NCBI GenBank assembly: GCA_017465665.1
Contig: JAFTVU010000029.1
Coordinates: 37,940-101,939 of the forward strand
Source of the DNA: Oscillospiraceae bacterium
Lineage (GTDB): Bacteria > Bacillota > Clostridia > Oscillospirales > Ruminococcaceae
DNA length: 64,000 nucleotides
Direction: 5' to 3'
Under the pieces are notes generated by a model. The model searched no databases and was not told where the DNA came from. It saw only the letters and a program-made list of their open reading frames with translations. The position numbers were made by a program, and so were the translations under genes. Shown here piece after piece: positions 1 to 8,559 of the stretch (its first letter is position 1; each line of letters begins with the position of its first letter).

Positions 1-89
1 AGGGTCTGCTTGCAAGAGCTTTCTGCCATGAGCTGGATCATCTGGACGGCGTGCTGTTCATCGATAAGGCGAAGATAGTTACCGACTGA
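1..89 (+). CDS. def: Peptide deformylase, C-terminal fragment (gene cut by window edge)
   Basis: Only the last 28 residues are present; codons are in frame from position 3 and end at the TGA at 87-89. The fragment carries the metal-binding motif CHELDH, which in peptide deformylases supplies two histidine ligands and the catalytic glutamate for removing the formyl group from nascent proteins. It closely resembles the same region of the complete deformylase at 806-1270 (LLARAFCHE is identical), so this chromosome carries two def genes separated by one gene. The stop overlaps the start of the next gene by one base, indicating translational coupling. Confidence 0.85.
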   Translation, partial: GLLARAFCHELDHLDGVLFIDKAKIVTD

Positions 90-766
90 TGAACAGGGAG
101 AGGTATTCGCTGATAGAAAGCTTTATGCTCTCCTGTATGCAGGACAGCGCCCACGACAGAGAGCATGTTTACAGAGTGCTTTACAGTGCTCTGGAGATAG
201 CGTCGGAGGAAGCTGATGCAGACTATGATGTGCTTGTTGCGGCGTGTCTGCTGCATGATATAGGCCGAGCGGAGCAGCTCAGAGATCCGTCTCTGTGTCA
301 TGCGCAGGTGGGTGCGGAAAAAGCGTATCGCTTTCTCACTGAGAAAGGCTTCGGCGAGGTGTTCGCAAAGCATGTGAGCGATTGCATACTGACTCATCGC
401 TTCAGGAAGAGCAGTCTGCCGCAGAGTATTGAAGCGAAGATACTCTTCGATGCAGACAAGCTTGATGCGGCTGGTGCTGTTGGTATCGCAAGAACGCTGG
501 TATATAAAGGCACGGTGGGAGAACCGTTGTATACGCTTCGCTCGGATGGAACGATATCTGACGGAGCGCAGGATGAACAGCCATCATTCTTTCAGGAGTA
601 CAAGCGAAAGCTTGAAAAAGTGTACGATGGCTTTTATACGCAAAAGGGCGCTCAGCTTGCAGAGCAGCGCAGAGCCGCTGCAGAGCTGTTTTATAACAGC
701 CTGTATGAAGAGGTCAGCACTTCGCGTAGCTTCGGTGCTGCGGAGCTTGAAAAGCGTATCAGATAA
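89..766 (+). CDS. HD-domain metal-dependent phosphohydrolase
   Basis: A 225-residue cytoplasmic protein of the HD superfamily. Visible ligands are the early His (AHDREHV, about residue 22), the paired HD in LLHDIGR (about 56-57) and the distal Asp in LFDADKLDA (about 121), the usual H...HD...D set. The family hydrolyses phosphomonoesters or nucleotides; the substrate cannot be told from sequence. The length and the FDADKLDA motif resemble the YedJ-type group. The start ATG overlaps the stop of the upstream deformylase fragment, and a 39-base gap separates it from the second def, so it is probably co-transcribed with both. It is sandwiched between two def paralogues, which is unusual. Confidence 0.8.
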   Translation: MNRERYSLIESFMLSCMQDSAHDREHVYRVLYSALEIASEEADADYDVLVAACLLHDIGRAEQLRDPSLCHAQVGAEKAYRFLTEKGFGEVFAKHVSDCILTHRFRKSSLPQSIEAKILFDADKLDAAGAVGIARTLVYKGTVGEPLYTLRSDGTISDGAQDEQPSFFQEYKRKLEKVYDGFYTQKGAQLAEQRRAAAELFYNSLYEEVSTSRSFGAAELEKRIR

Positions 767-805
767 ATTACCATTGCTGAAATATACATTGGAAGGGAAT
801 TAAAA

Positions 806-1270
806 ATGGCAAAGCGTGAAATAGTAAGATTCGGGGAGGAAACGCTCCGCAGGAAGTGTCGTGAGGTAACAGAGTTCGATGAGAAGCTCTGGATACTGCT
901 GGACGATATGTACGAAACTATGATAGAATCAAACGGCGTAGGTCTTGCCGCACCACAGGTGGGAATACTCCGCAGAGTGGTAGTTATCGATGTTGATGAT
1001 GACAACGGCAAGATAGAACTGATAAACCCTGTTATCACCAGAATGACAGGCAAGCAGACAGACAGCGAGGGATGCCTTTCCTATCCCGGCAAGTACGGCT
1101 ATGTAAAGCGCCCAAACAAGGTAAAGGTAAAGGCGCTCAACCGTTATGGTAAGCCCGTGGAATATACTGGCACAGGTCTCCTTGCAAGAGCGTTCTGTCA
1201 TGAGATAGATCACCTCAACGGAATACTGTTTTCCGATAAGGTCATTGAGTGGATAGAGGAGGAGAATTGA
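806..1270 (+). CDS. def: Peptide deformylase
   Basis: A 154-residue enzyme that removes the N-formyl group from new proteins. All three family motifs are seen: GVGLAAPQ (44-51), EGCLS (88-92, Cys metal ligand) and HEIDH (132-136, two His ligands and catalytic Glu). Length is typical of the short Clostridia type. It begins after an AAGGGAA ribosome site and is followed after one base by fmt, whose product adds the formyl group, so the two opposing steps of the formyl-methionine cycle are co-expressed. A second def lies upstream at the window edge. Confidence 0.95.
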   Translation: MAKREIVRFGEETLRRKCREVTEFDEKLWILLDDMYETMIESNGVGLAAPQVGILRRVVVIDVDDDNGKIELINPVITRMTGKQTDSEGCLSYPGKYGYVKRPNKVKVKALNRYGKPVEYTGTGLLARAFCHEIDHLNGILFSDKVIEWIEEEN

Positions 1271-1271
1271 T

Positions 1272-2204
1272 ATGAAGATAGTTTTCATGGGAACTCCCGT
1301 GTTCTCCCTTGCCTGCCTTGAAGCGCTGATAGAAGCAGGCCACGAGGTGGCGGCTGTGTTCACTCAGCCTGATAAGCCCAAGAACCGCGGCAAGCAGATA
1401 CAGATGACTCCTGTAAAGGAATGCGCGCTCAAGCACGATATCCCCGTATATCAGCCGCTCAGCCTGCGTAAGGGCGAGGATGCTGAAAGCTCCATGCAGA
1501 CGCTGCGTGATATAGCTCCCGAGTGCATCGTAGTTGTGGCTTACGGTCAGATACTTCCGAGAGAGGTTCTGGAGCTTCCGAAGTACGGATGCATAAACGT
1601 TCACGCGTCGCTCCTGCCGATGTACCGCGGCGCAGCTCCTATCCAGAGGGTTATCGAGGACGGCTGTACCGTAAGCGGCGTAACCACAATGTACATGGCA
1701 GAGGGTCTTGATACAGGCGATATGATACTCAAGGAAGAGGTAGCTATCCCCGAGGACATGACAGGCGCACAGCTTCATGACGCGCTTTCCGAATGCGGAG
1801 CAAGGCTCATCGTAAAGACTATTGACGCTCTTGCGGACGGCACAGCGGTGCGCACACCTCAGCAGGGAGATACCTGCTATGCGAAGATGATAACAAAGGA
1901 AGAGCTGAAGCTGGATTTCACAAAGCCTGCAAAGCAGGTGTATGATTTCATCCGTGCCATGTCGGACAGCCCTTGTGCGTATACGTTCCTTGAGGGCAAG
2001 CGCATGAAGGTTTATATGTCCCGCCTTGTGGAGGGTGTAAACGCGCCTGCAGGCAGTATTGCGGATGAACAGCATTTCATCGTTGCCTGCGGCGATGGTA
2101 ACGGCATTCAGCTTACAGAGATACAGCCCGAGGGCGGCAAGAGGATGGATGTGCAGTCATTCCTGCGCGGTAAGAAGCTTGAAAAGGGTGCGCTCCTCGG
2201 TTAA
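1272..2204 (+). CDS. fmt: Methionyl-tRNA formyltransferase
   Basis: A 310-residue protein that transfers a formyl group from 10-formyltetrahydrofolate to initiator Met-tRNA. The catalytic triad is recognisable: Asn109 and His111 in GCINVHASLLP, and Asp147 in GLDTGDM, with the RGAAPIQR signature following residue 119. The C-terminal third matches the OB-fold tRNA-binding domain. The start is one base after the def stop and the stop is followed directly by the ribosome site of the next gene, so it sits inside one operon with def, a metalloprotease, rsmB and rlmN. Confidence 0.95.
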   Translation: MKIVFMGTPVFSLACLEALIEAGHEVAAVFTQPDKPKNRGKQIQMTPVKECALKHDIPVYQPLSLRKGEDAESSMQTLRDIAPECIVVVAYGQILPREVLELPKYGCINVHASLLPMYRGAAPIQRVIEDGCTVSGVTTMYMAEGLDTGDMILKEEVAIPEDMTGAQLHDALSECGARLIVKTIDALADGTAVRTPQQGDTCYAKMITKEELKLDFTKPAKQVYDFIRAMSDSPCAYTFLEGKRMKVYMSRLVEGVNAPAGSIADEQHFIVACGDGNGIQLTEIQPEGGKRMDVQSFLRGKKLEKGALLG

Positions 2205-2219
2205 GTGAAAGGAGATAAT

Positions 2220-2957
2220 ATGTCAAATGCGATAACACTGATGTCGGCGGCAGGAGACCGTGCTGTATTTTTGCTGGACAGCAATATGTTCACCTATGTT
2301 CTCTGCATTGCGGCTATGATATTCGCAATGATATGCTCTGCGAGGGTCAACAGCACCTTTGCAAAGTACAGTGAGAGCTATTCACGCAAGGGTATGCAGG
2401 CATGGCAGGTGGCAAGACAGATACTTGACAACAACGGACTTCACGATGTGGCGGTAGTGCCCGTAAGCGGACATCTCACCGACCATTACGACCCCAGAAG
2501 CAACACAGTATCCCTGTCTGACAGCGTGTATTCCAGCACCTCGCTCGCGGCTATCGGAGTTGCGGCTCACGAGTGCGGACACGCCGTACAGCATGCGACA
2601 GGCTATGTGCCCATAAAGCTGCGTACAGCTATCGTGCCGCTTGCGAATATCGGCAGCAGGGCATATATCTACATCTTCCTGCTGGGCATACTTTTCAGCT
2701 TTCCCGTGCTTGTCAATATCGGCATCTGGCTGTTTGCTTTCGTGGTGCTGTTTCAGCTTGTCACGCTGCCTGTGGAGTTCAATGCGAGCTCCCGTGCGAT
2801 GAGAACGCTTTCAGACCAGAGCATCCTTGACAGCGATGAGCTGCCTGCCGCAAGAAAGACTCTCAACGCTGCCGCAATGACCTATGTGGCAAGCCTTATT
2901 GTTTCGATAACACAGCTGCTCAGACTTATGTCAAGAGCGAGGAGCAGCAGAAGATAA
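2220..2957 (+). CDS. Membrane zinc metallopeptidase, YugP type
   Basis: A 245-residue membrane protein with the zinc site HECGH (117-121) in AAHECGHAVQ, a hydrophobic N-terminal segment (about 24-42), and further membrane segments after residue 140 and near the C-terminus. This matches the neutral zinc metallopeptidase family typified by Bacillus YugP; its substrate is unknown. The ATG at 2220 is chosen over a GTG at 2205 because a strong AAAGGAG site lies 7 bases upstream of it. The position between fmt and rsmB is common in Clostridia. Confidence 0.85.
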   Translation: MSNAITLMSAAGDRAVFLLDSNMFTYVLCIAAMIFAMICSARVNSTFAKYSESYSRKGMQAWQVARQILDNNGLHDVAVVPVSGHLTDHYDPRSNTVSLSDSVYSSTSLAAIGVAAHECGHAVQHATGYVPIKLRTAIVPLANIGSRAYIYIFLLGILFSFPVLVNIGIWLFAFVVLFQLVTLPVEFNASSRAMRTLSDQSILDSDELPAARKTLNAAAMTYVASLIVSITQLLRLMSRARSSRR

Positions 2958-2980
2958 ACTGACGCGAAAGGAACGACATC

Positions 2981-4300
2981 ATGGCAGACGCAAGACTTAC
3001 CGCAGTGAAGCTGCTGCTCAAGCTGGAGGAGAGCGATTCCTACTCCAATATCCTGCTGGATTCCGTTTTGTCCGAGGCTGAACTCAGCGAGCGCGACAAG
3101 GCGTTTGCGGCGGCATTGTTCTACGGAGTTACGGAGCGCCGTATCACTCTTGACCATGTGATAGCCACCAACTCGAACATCCCGTTCAAAAAGCTGGACA
3201 AGGGAGCTGTGGCGATACTGCGTATCGGACTTTATCAGCTTCTGTATATGGACAGCGTTCCCGAAAGCGCAGCCGTTAACGAGAGCGTGAAGCTGTGCAA
3301 GAAGCTGAAGCTGTTTTCGGCGCAGGGCTTTGTCAACGGTATGCTGCGTAATTTTGTCAGAAACGGCAAGAAGATAAGCTATCTCGGCATGGAAAGGGAG
3401 GACAGGCTCAGCATAGAGTACTCCTGCCCGAAATGGCTGGTGGAGAAGTGGATAGAGGAATATGACGTGGAGCGCACCGTAAAGGCGCTTAAAGCCTCTG
3501 TCGGCAAGCCGCCTGTATATGCCAGAGTCAACACTATAAAGACTTCGGCAGACAAGCTGCTGGAGCGCCTTGCAAAGGAGAAGATACCTGCTCATAAGTA
3601 CAATGGTCTTGATGACTGCCTCGTGCTTGAAAAGACAGGCGATATCGAAAAGTCAAAGGCGTTCCGTGAGGGACTTTTCCATGTGCAGGATATCTCGTCA
3701 CAGCTCTGCTGTCTGACGCTGAGACCTGTTGTCAACGAGACCGTTATAGATATGTGCGCTGCTCCCGGCGGCAAGAGCTTCACCATGGCGGAGCTTATGG
3801 GCAACAACGGCAGGCTGTACAGCCTTGACCTGCACGATATGCGTGTGGGACTTATCGAAGACGGCGCAGAACGTCTGGGAATACGCATCATCACCGCAAA
3901 GCAGGGCAACGCCACCCGTTACAACACAGAGCTTCCGCAGGCAGACAGAGTTCTGTGTGATGTGCCGTGTTCAGGCTTAGGCGTTATCCGCCGTAAGCCC
4001 GAGATAAAGTACAAGGACCCTGCGGAGTTCGAGGGGCTTCCTCAGATCCAGCGCCGCATCCTTGAAACGGCGAGCAAGTATGTAAAGGTGGGCGGTACGC
4101 TGGTGTATTCCACATGTACGCTCAGCCGTGCAGAAAACGATGATGTGGTGGAGGCTTTCGCAGCGGTGCACCCCGAGTTCTCGCCCATAGTACAGCATGT
4201 TCCGTATGCTGGAGCGGAGAACAGCTACAAGCGCAGCTATTTCCCCGATGAGAACGGCGGCGACGGATTCTTTACAGCATCTTTCAGGAGAATAAAATAA
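2981..4300 (+). CDS. rsmB: 16S rRNA (cytosine-967 C5) methyltransferase
   Basis: A 439-residue protein. The N-terminal 130 residues match the NusB-like RNA-binding domain; the C-terminal part is a Rossmann methyltransferase with the SAM loop DMCAAPGGKS, the catalytic Cys motif PCSGLG and the second conserved Cys in YSTCTLS. It methylates C967 of 16S rRNA during small-subunit assembly. An AAAGGAA site precedes the ATG. The following rlmN gene starts one base after the stop, so two RNA methylases are translated together. Confidence 0.93.
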   Translation: MADARLTAVKLLLKLEESDSYSNILLDSVLSEAELSERDKAFAAALFYGVTERRITLDHVIATNSNIPFKKLDKGAVAILRIGLYQLLYMDSVPESAAVNESVKLCKKLKLFSAQGFVNGMLRNFVRNGKKISYLGMEREDRLSIEYSCPKWLVEKWIEEYDVERTVKALKASVGKPPVYARVNTIKTSADKLLERLAKEKIPAHKYNGLDDCLVLEKTGDIEKSKAFREGLFHVQDISSQLCCLTLRPVVNETVIDMCAAPGGKSFTMAELMGNNGRLYSLDLHDMRVGLIEDGAERLGIRIITAKQGNATRYNTELPQADRVLCDVPCSGLGVIRRKPEIKYKDPAEFEGLPQIQRRILETASKYVKVGGTLVYSTCTLSRAENDDVVEAFAAVHPEFSPIVQHVPYAGAENSYKRSYFPDENGGDGFFTASFRRIK

Positions 4301-4301
4301 C

Positions 4302-5342
4302 ATGGATAAGATAGACATCCTTTCCCTGTCAAGGGAGGAGCTGACTGCCGAGCTTACGGCAATGGGTGAAAAGGCTTTCCGTGCAAAGCAGATATACGAT
4401 TGGCTGCACGTCAAAAAGGTCAGTGATTTTTCACAGATGACCAACATTTCTGCACAATTGCGGAATATGCTCGAAGAAAAGTTTTGTCTAAAATCACTAA
4501 TTATCAAAAAAAGACTTGTATCGGGCATAGATAATACGGTAAAATACTTATATGGTCTGCCCGACGGCGAAGCGGTGGAGACCGTTCTGATGGAATACAA
4601 GCACGGAAACAGCCTTTGCATATCCACTCAGGTGGGCTGCCGCATGGGCTGCCGTTTCTGCGCTTCCACGATAGCAGGCTTCGTAAGACACCTGCTGCCG
4701 TCAGAGATGCTGCTCCAGATATACGAAACGGAGCGCGACAGCGGACGTCATGTGGACAGTATAGTCCTTATGGGCATTGGCGAGCCGCTGGATAATTTCG
4801 ATAACGTGATGAAATTCCTTTCCCTTGTGAATTCCGAGGGCGAGGGCATGAGCTTACGGCATATCTCCCTTTCCACCTGTGGCCTTGTGGACAGGATAAA
4901 CGAGCTTGCGGAGATGAAGACAGGGCTGACCTTATCCATTTCGCTCCACGCGGCAACGGATGAAAAGAGAAGCTCAATAATGCCGATAAACAAGAAGTAC
5001 AACTTAGAGCAGCTGATGAAAGCGTGCCGTGATTATTTCGCAAAGACAGGCAGGCGCATCAGCTTTGAATACTCCCTTATCGAAGGTGTGAACGATACCG
5101 AGGAATCCGCCAACGAGCTTATCAGGCTGCTGGGCGGCATGCTGTGCCATGTGAACCTCATCCCCATCAACGAGATACGGGAGCGTGACTTTAAGAAGAG
5201 CCGTTATGTGGAGCGTTTCCGCAAGCGTCTTACGGACGCAGGCATAAACGCTACAGTACGCAGGACCTTAGGCGCGGATATCAACGCTGCCTGTGGCCAG
5301 CTCAGAAGAGATGACGGAGCTTCGGAAGAGGCGGTGGACTGA
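4302..5342 (+). CDS. rlmN: Dual 23S rRNA/tRNA adenine-2 methyltransferase, radical SAM
   Basis: A 346-residue radical SAM enzyme that methylates A2503 of 23S rRNA and A37 of some tRNAs. The iron-sulphur motif CxxxCxxC is at Cys113, Cys117 and Cys120 (GCRMGCRFC), and the C-terminal methyl-carrying Cys is about residue 331 in the AACGQLR context. The segment around 4440-4550 is noticeably more A+T-rich than the rest of the gene but stays in frame. Its TGA overlaps the ATG of the phosphatase gene by one base. Confidence 0.95.
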   Translation: MDKIDILSLSREELTAELTAMGEKAFRAKQIYDWLHVKKVSDFSQMTNISAQLRNMLEEKFCLKSLIIKKRLVSGIDNTVKYLYGLPDGEAVETVLMEYKHGNSLCISTQVGCRMGCRFCASTIAGFVRHLLPSEMLLQIYETERDSGRHVDSIVLMGIGEPLDNFDNVMKFLSLVNSEGEGMSLRHISLSTCGLVDRINELAEMKTGLTLSISLHAATDEKRSSIMPINKKYNLEQLMKACRDYFAKTGRRISFEYSLIEGVNDTEESANELIRLLGGMLCHVNLIPINEIRERDFKKSRYVERFRKRLTDAGINATVRRTLGADINAACGQLRRDDGASEEAVD

Positions 5343-6085
5343 TGAATGTATACAGCTTGACAGATATAGGACTGCAGCGTGATGAGAATCAGGATACGGT
5401 GTGGTCAGAGCAGATAAGCGATACTGCCTGTGTGGCAGTGCTGTGCGACGGCATGGGCGGAGAGCAGGCAGGCGGCCTTGCAAGCCAGATAGCGGTGGAT
5501 GTCATTTCAAAGCGCATAAAGGAAAGCTACAACGAGATGATGAACCGCAATTCCGTGAGAAATCTGCTGATAACTGCAGTTTCTGCAGCGAACGCCATAG
5601 TATACGAAAAGGCTCAGACGGAGTTTGACCGCGGCGTGGTCATGGGTACTACCTGCGTTGCTGCGATAGTTGCTTCGGGCTGCGCGTACATAGTGAACGT
5701 GGGCGACAGCCGTGCATACCACCTGTTCGTTTCGGGTGAGGATGAGTGCATTCGTCAGGTGACTAAGGATCACTCCCATGTTCAGGATCTTGTGGACCGC
5801 GGAGAGATAACCGAGGAAGAGGCGAGGGTACACCCCAAGCGCAACAAGATCACCAGAGCCATAGGCGCGGAAAGAGACGTAACACCTGATTATTTCGAGC
5901 TGGATATGAACGAGGGCGATATGCTGCTGCTGTGCTCAGACGGACTTTCCTCCTACGGCGATGATCTGGATATTCTGGATATCTGTTTTGATACCGCTCC
6001 TGAGGATTGTGTAAAAGCGCTGATAGACTATGCGAACGATAACGGCGGTCATGACAATGTTTCAGTGGCACTGGTCATAGCATGA
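5342..6085 (+). CDS. stp: PP2C-family serine/threonine phosphatase
   Basis: A 247-residue cytosolic phosphatase of the PPM/PP2C family, with the metal-binding motifs LCDGMGG, GDSRAYHL, LCSDGLSS and a C-terminal GGHDNVSVALV. It normally reverses phosphorylation by the PASTA kinase encoded next, and such pairs control growth and cell-wall synthesis. It overlaps rlmN by one base. A 180-base gap with its own promoter separates it from the kinase, so phosphatase and kinase can be expressed separately here, unlike many Firmicutes where they overlap. Confidence 0.93.
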   Translation: MNVYSLTDIGLQRDENQDTVWSEQISDTACVAVLCDGMGGEQAGGLASQIAVDVISKRIKESYNEMMNRNSVRNLLITAVSAANAIVYEKAQTEFDRGVVMGTTCVAAIVASGCAYIVNVGDSRAYHLFVSGEDECIRQVTKDHSHVQDLVDRGEITEEEARVHPKRNKITRAIGAERDVTPDYFELDMNEGDMLLLCSDGLSSYGDDLDILDICFDTAPEDCVKALIDYANDNGGHDNVSVALVIA

Positions 6086-6088
6086 TAA

Positions 6089-6126
6089 TTACAAATTGTA
6101 ACTAAATATTTACAATTCAATTACAG
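6089..6126 (+). promoter_or_regulatory. Phased TTACA repeats, WalR/PhoP-type operator upstream of prkC
   Basis: TTACAA at 6089, TTACAA at 6110 and TTACAG at 6121 are spaced 21 and 11 bp, i.e. on one face of the helix. Read on the other strand the last two give TGTAAT-N5-TGTAAA, which fits the published WalR box of Bacillus and Staphylococcus. The last repeat ends 14 nt before the TTGACA box. The same arrangement, including the 14-nt gap, occurs at 56751-56807. Confidence 0.55.
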
Positions 6127-6140
6127 TTTATTGAAATCTG

Positions 6141-6169
6141 TTGACAAAAGTCTGACAGCATGATAGTAT
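6141..6169 (+). promoter_or_regulatory. Sigma-A promoter for prkC
   Basis: TTGACA (6141-6146), 17-nt spacer, TAGTAT (6164-6169). It lies downstream of the phased TTACA repeats and gives a leader of about 90 nt before the chosen kinase start. Confidence 0.7.
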
Positions 6170-6266
6170 ATTAAATAAATAATATATAAATATGTGTAGA
6201 GCGGAGCTGCTACCATACGGCAGTCGCTTTAAGAACATAACAAGTATGGAGAAATGGCGGAGTAAC

Positions 6267-8540
6267 ATGGATAGTAATATTGGAAAAAAGCTGGACGGAA
6301 GATATGAGCTGCTGGAGCTTATCGGCGTCGGCGGAATGGCTGATATCTACCGTGCAAGGGATATCGAGGAGGACCGCATAGTTGCGGTCAAGATCCTCAA
6401 GACGGAGTTTGCGGGCAGTGACGAGTTCCTGCGCCGTTTCCGCAACGAATCCAAGGCGATAGCGCTGCTTTCTCACCCCAATATCGTAAAGATCTATGAT
6501 GTTGGTTTTACTGAGAAGGTGCAGTTCATCGTGATGGAGTATGTTGACGGTATCACTCTTACTGACTATATCGAGCAGCAGGGTGTGCTGAAGTGGAGAG
6601 ATTCCATACACTTCACCGTGCAGATACTGAAAGCTCTTCAGCACGCGCATGACAGAGGCATCGTTCACCGCGACGTGAAGTCCCAGAACGTTATGCTCCT
6701 CAGCGATGGTACTATCAAGGTCATGGATTTCGGCATCGCACGCTTCAACCGTGAGAACAACAAGACCATGTCTGAAAAGACCATCGGCTCTGTTCACTAC
6801 ATAAGCCCCGAGCAGGCGCGCGGCGATATCACAGACGAGCGCAGCGATATCTACTCCGTAGGTGTTGCACTGTACGAGATGGTTACAGGCAAGAAGCCCT
6901 TTGACGGCGACACACCCGTTTCCATTGCGCTTATGCATATGCAGAGCACTCCCAAGAAGCCCACAGAGCTGAACAGCACCATTCCTGAGGGTCTGGAGCA
7001 GATCATCCTCCGCGCTATGCAGAAGGATCCTAATCATCGTTACCAGACAGCAGGCGAGATGATAAAGGATCTGGAGGAGCTTAAGAAGAATCCTGCACTC
7101 ATTTTTGAGTATAAATATAATTCCACTGACGGTACAACAAAGTACTTTGACCGTCCCATGCAGGCAGGCGAGCCTGAAAAGCCCCGCCGCAAGCAGATGA
7201 TCGTCACCATACCCGATGATGACTACGATGACGATTATGATGACGATGACGACGAGTATGAGGAGCGCCGCTCTCCGCTGATACCCATCCTGTTTGCGGT
7301 AGGTACAGCGTTCATTATTGCGGCTGTATTCCTTGTGCTGATGCTCATCAACAGATATTTCGGTGAGAACAGTTCGCTGCCTACTTCCGGTGCAAATCCC
7401 GGCGGAAGCAGTGATACCTCCATCAGCGTTACCGCAGGCGAGGAGATGGAGATGCCCAACATGATCGGCATGACATGGGAGCAGGCATACAGCAAGTACG
7501 CTTCTTATCTTAACCTTGTTGCTCAGCAGGAGTGGTCCGAGTATGAGAAGGATCAGATCTTCGATCAGGAGCTTCCTGAGGGCAGAAAGGTAAAGGTAGG
7601 CACCACTATCACTGTAAAGGTAAGTAAGGGTATCAAGCAGGTAGAGGTACAGGATCTCACCAACCGCACCGTTGACGCGGCTGAACGCCAGCTTAAAAAG
7701 GATGGCTTCAAGGTAAAGAAGACCTATGAGGAAAGCGATGATATCGCAGCTAACTGCGTTATCAGAACAGAGCCTCCCGCTCACGAGCAGGCACCTCAGG
7801 GCTCTACAGTTACTCTGGTAATAAGCCTCGGCGCTACGGAAACACTGATGTCCGTGCCCAAGCTCACAGATATGCCTATCGAAACAGCTCTGGAGAGATG
7901 TGAGGAATACTACCTCGTTCCCGAGATAGAATATGTTGATACAGACGAGTTCGAAAAGGGTATGGTCATCAGCCAGAGCATCGAGCCCAACGAGCACGTT
8001 GAAAGAAATACCGAGATCATTCTCGAGGTAAGTACAGGCGAGATCGCTGAAAAGACCAAGAAGTTCAGCTTTGCTATCCCGAACAGCGCAGAGGGCGAGT
8101 TTGAGTTCCTCTACTACATCGATGGTATGCGTGATACTGAACGCGGCGAGGAGATCCGCGATGTTAGCCTTGCTTCCAACAAGACCATTCCTTACGAGCT
8201 TACAGGTAAGGTAGGCGATGAAAAGGAGCTTGTTATCAAGGTAACATCCACCAAGACAGGCGCAAGCGGAACATACCTTGTTGTTAAGTTCACATTCGGT
8301 GAGAATGCTGTAACATACGAGATAGTCGAGACCAACAAGAAGATCTTCAAGGAGCTGCTTTCCGCCGAGGGCGATGAGCCCGTTGAGGACGATCGTTCCG
8401 ATGAGGCAGTTGAGACAGAGGATGTCCCTGCTGAAACAGCCGAGCCTACCGAGGAGCCTGCTCCCGAGGATGAGCCCCAGCCTGAGGATACCGAGCCCGA
8501 TGCTCCCGCGCAGGGCGACAGCGGTATTCCCGTGGCATGA
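6267..8540 (+). CDS. prkC: PASTA-domain Ser/Thr protein kinase
   Basis: A 757-residue membrane kinase. The cytosolic kinase domain (about 10-275) has Lys42 in VAVKILK, the catalytic HRD at 134-136 and DFG at 154-156. An Asp-rich linker (317-333) precedes one transmembrane helix (about 338-362). Three extracellular PASTA repeats follow (about 394-600), which in this family bind muropeptides or lipid II. Beyond them is a globular segment of about 90 residues and a Glu/Pro/Asp-rich tail of about 50 residues, both unusual additions. The ATG at 6267 is chosen because GGCGGAG lies 6 bases upstream and the kinase fold begins there; an upstream ATG at 6192 would add 25 residues of no visible function. 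Confidence 0.93.
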   Translation: MDSNIGKKLDGRYELLELIGVGGMADIYRARDIEEDRIVAVKILKTEFAGSDEFLRRFRNESKAIALLSHPNIVKIYDVGFTEKVQFIVMEYVDGITLTDYIEQQGVLKWRDSIHFTVQILKALQHAHDRGIVHRDVKSQNVMLLSDGTIKVMDFGIARFNRENNKTMSEKTIGSVHYISPEQARGDITDERSDIYSVGVALYEMVTGKKPFDGDTPVSIALMHMQSTPKKPTELNSTIPEGLEQIILRAMQKDPNHRYQTAGEMIKDLEELKKNPALIFEYKYNSTDGTTKYFDRPMQAGEPEKPRRKQMIVTIPDDDYDDDYDDDDDEYEERRSPLIPILFAVGTAFIIAAVFLVLMLINRYFGENSSLPTSGANPGGSSDTSISVTAGEEMEMPNMIGMTWEQAYSKYASYLNLVAQQEWSEYEKDQIFDQELPEGRKVKVGTTITVKVSKGIKQVEVQDLTNRTVDAAERQLKKDGFKVKKTYEESDDIAANCVIRTEPPAHEQAPQGSTVTLVISLGATETLMSVPKLTDMPIETALERCEEYYLVPEIEYVDTDEFEKGMVISQSIEPNEHVERNTEIILEVSTGEIAEKTKKFSFAIPNSAEGEFEFLYYIDGMRDTERGEEIRDVSLASNKTIPYELTGKVGDEKELVIKVTSTKTGASGTYLVVKFTFGENAVTYEIVETNKKIFKELLSAEGDEPVEDDRSDEAVETEDVPAETAEPTEEPAPEDEPQPEDTEPDAPAQGDSGIPVA

Positions 8541-8542
8541 TT

Positions 8543-8559
8543 AGGAGGAGATCATTATT
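8543..8559 (+). promoter_or_regulatory. Shine-Dalgarno and putative AUU start of rsgA
   Basis: AGGAGG at 8543-8548 is a full-strength ribosome site. In the rsgA frame it is followed by ATC (8551), ATT (8554), ATT (8557) and TCT; an in-frame TAG at 8542-8544 closes the frame upstream. No ATG, GTG or TTG occurs in frame until 8716. ATT at 8557, 8 bases from the site, is the best-placed initiator. Confidence 0.65.

Noticed and set aside
4440-4560. A+T-rich patch in rlmN as an insertion or internal promoter
   Set aside because: The frame and residue spacing to the radical-SAM Cys motif are normal for the family, so it is local base composition only.
6210-7997. Long minus-strand open frame opposite prkC
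   Set aside because: It is opposite a clearly recognisable kinase, has no ribosome site, and its translation is rich in His, Cys, Leu and Tyr as expected for the complement of a coding strand. The same applies to the frames opposite the carboxyltransferase (20249-21520), the 5S-like subunit (22032-23519) and the binding protein (24043-25563).
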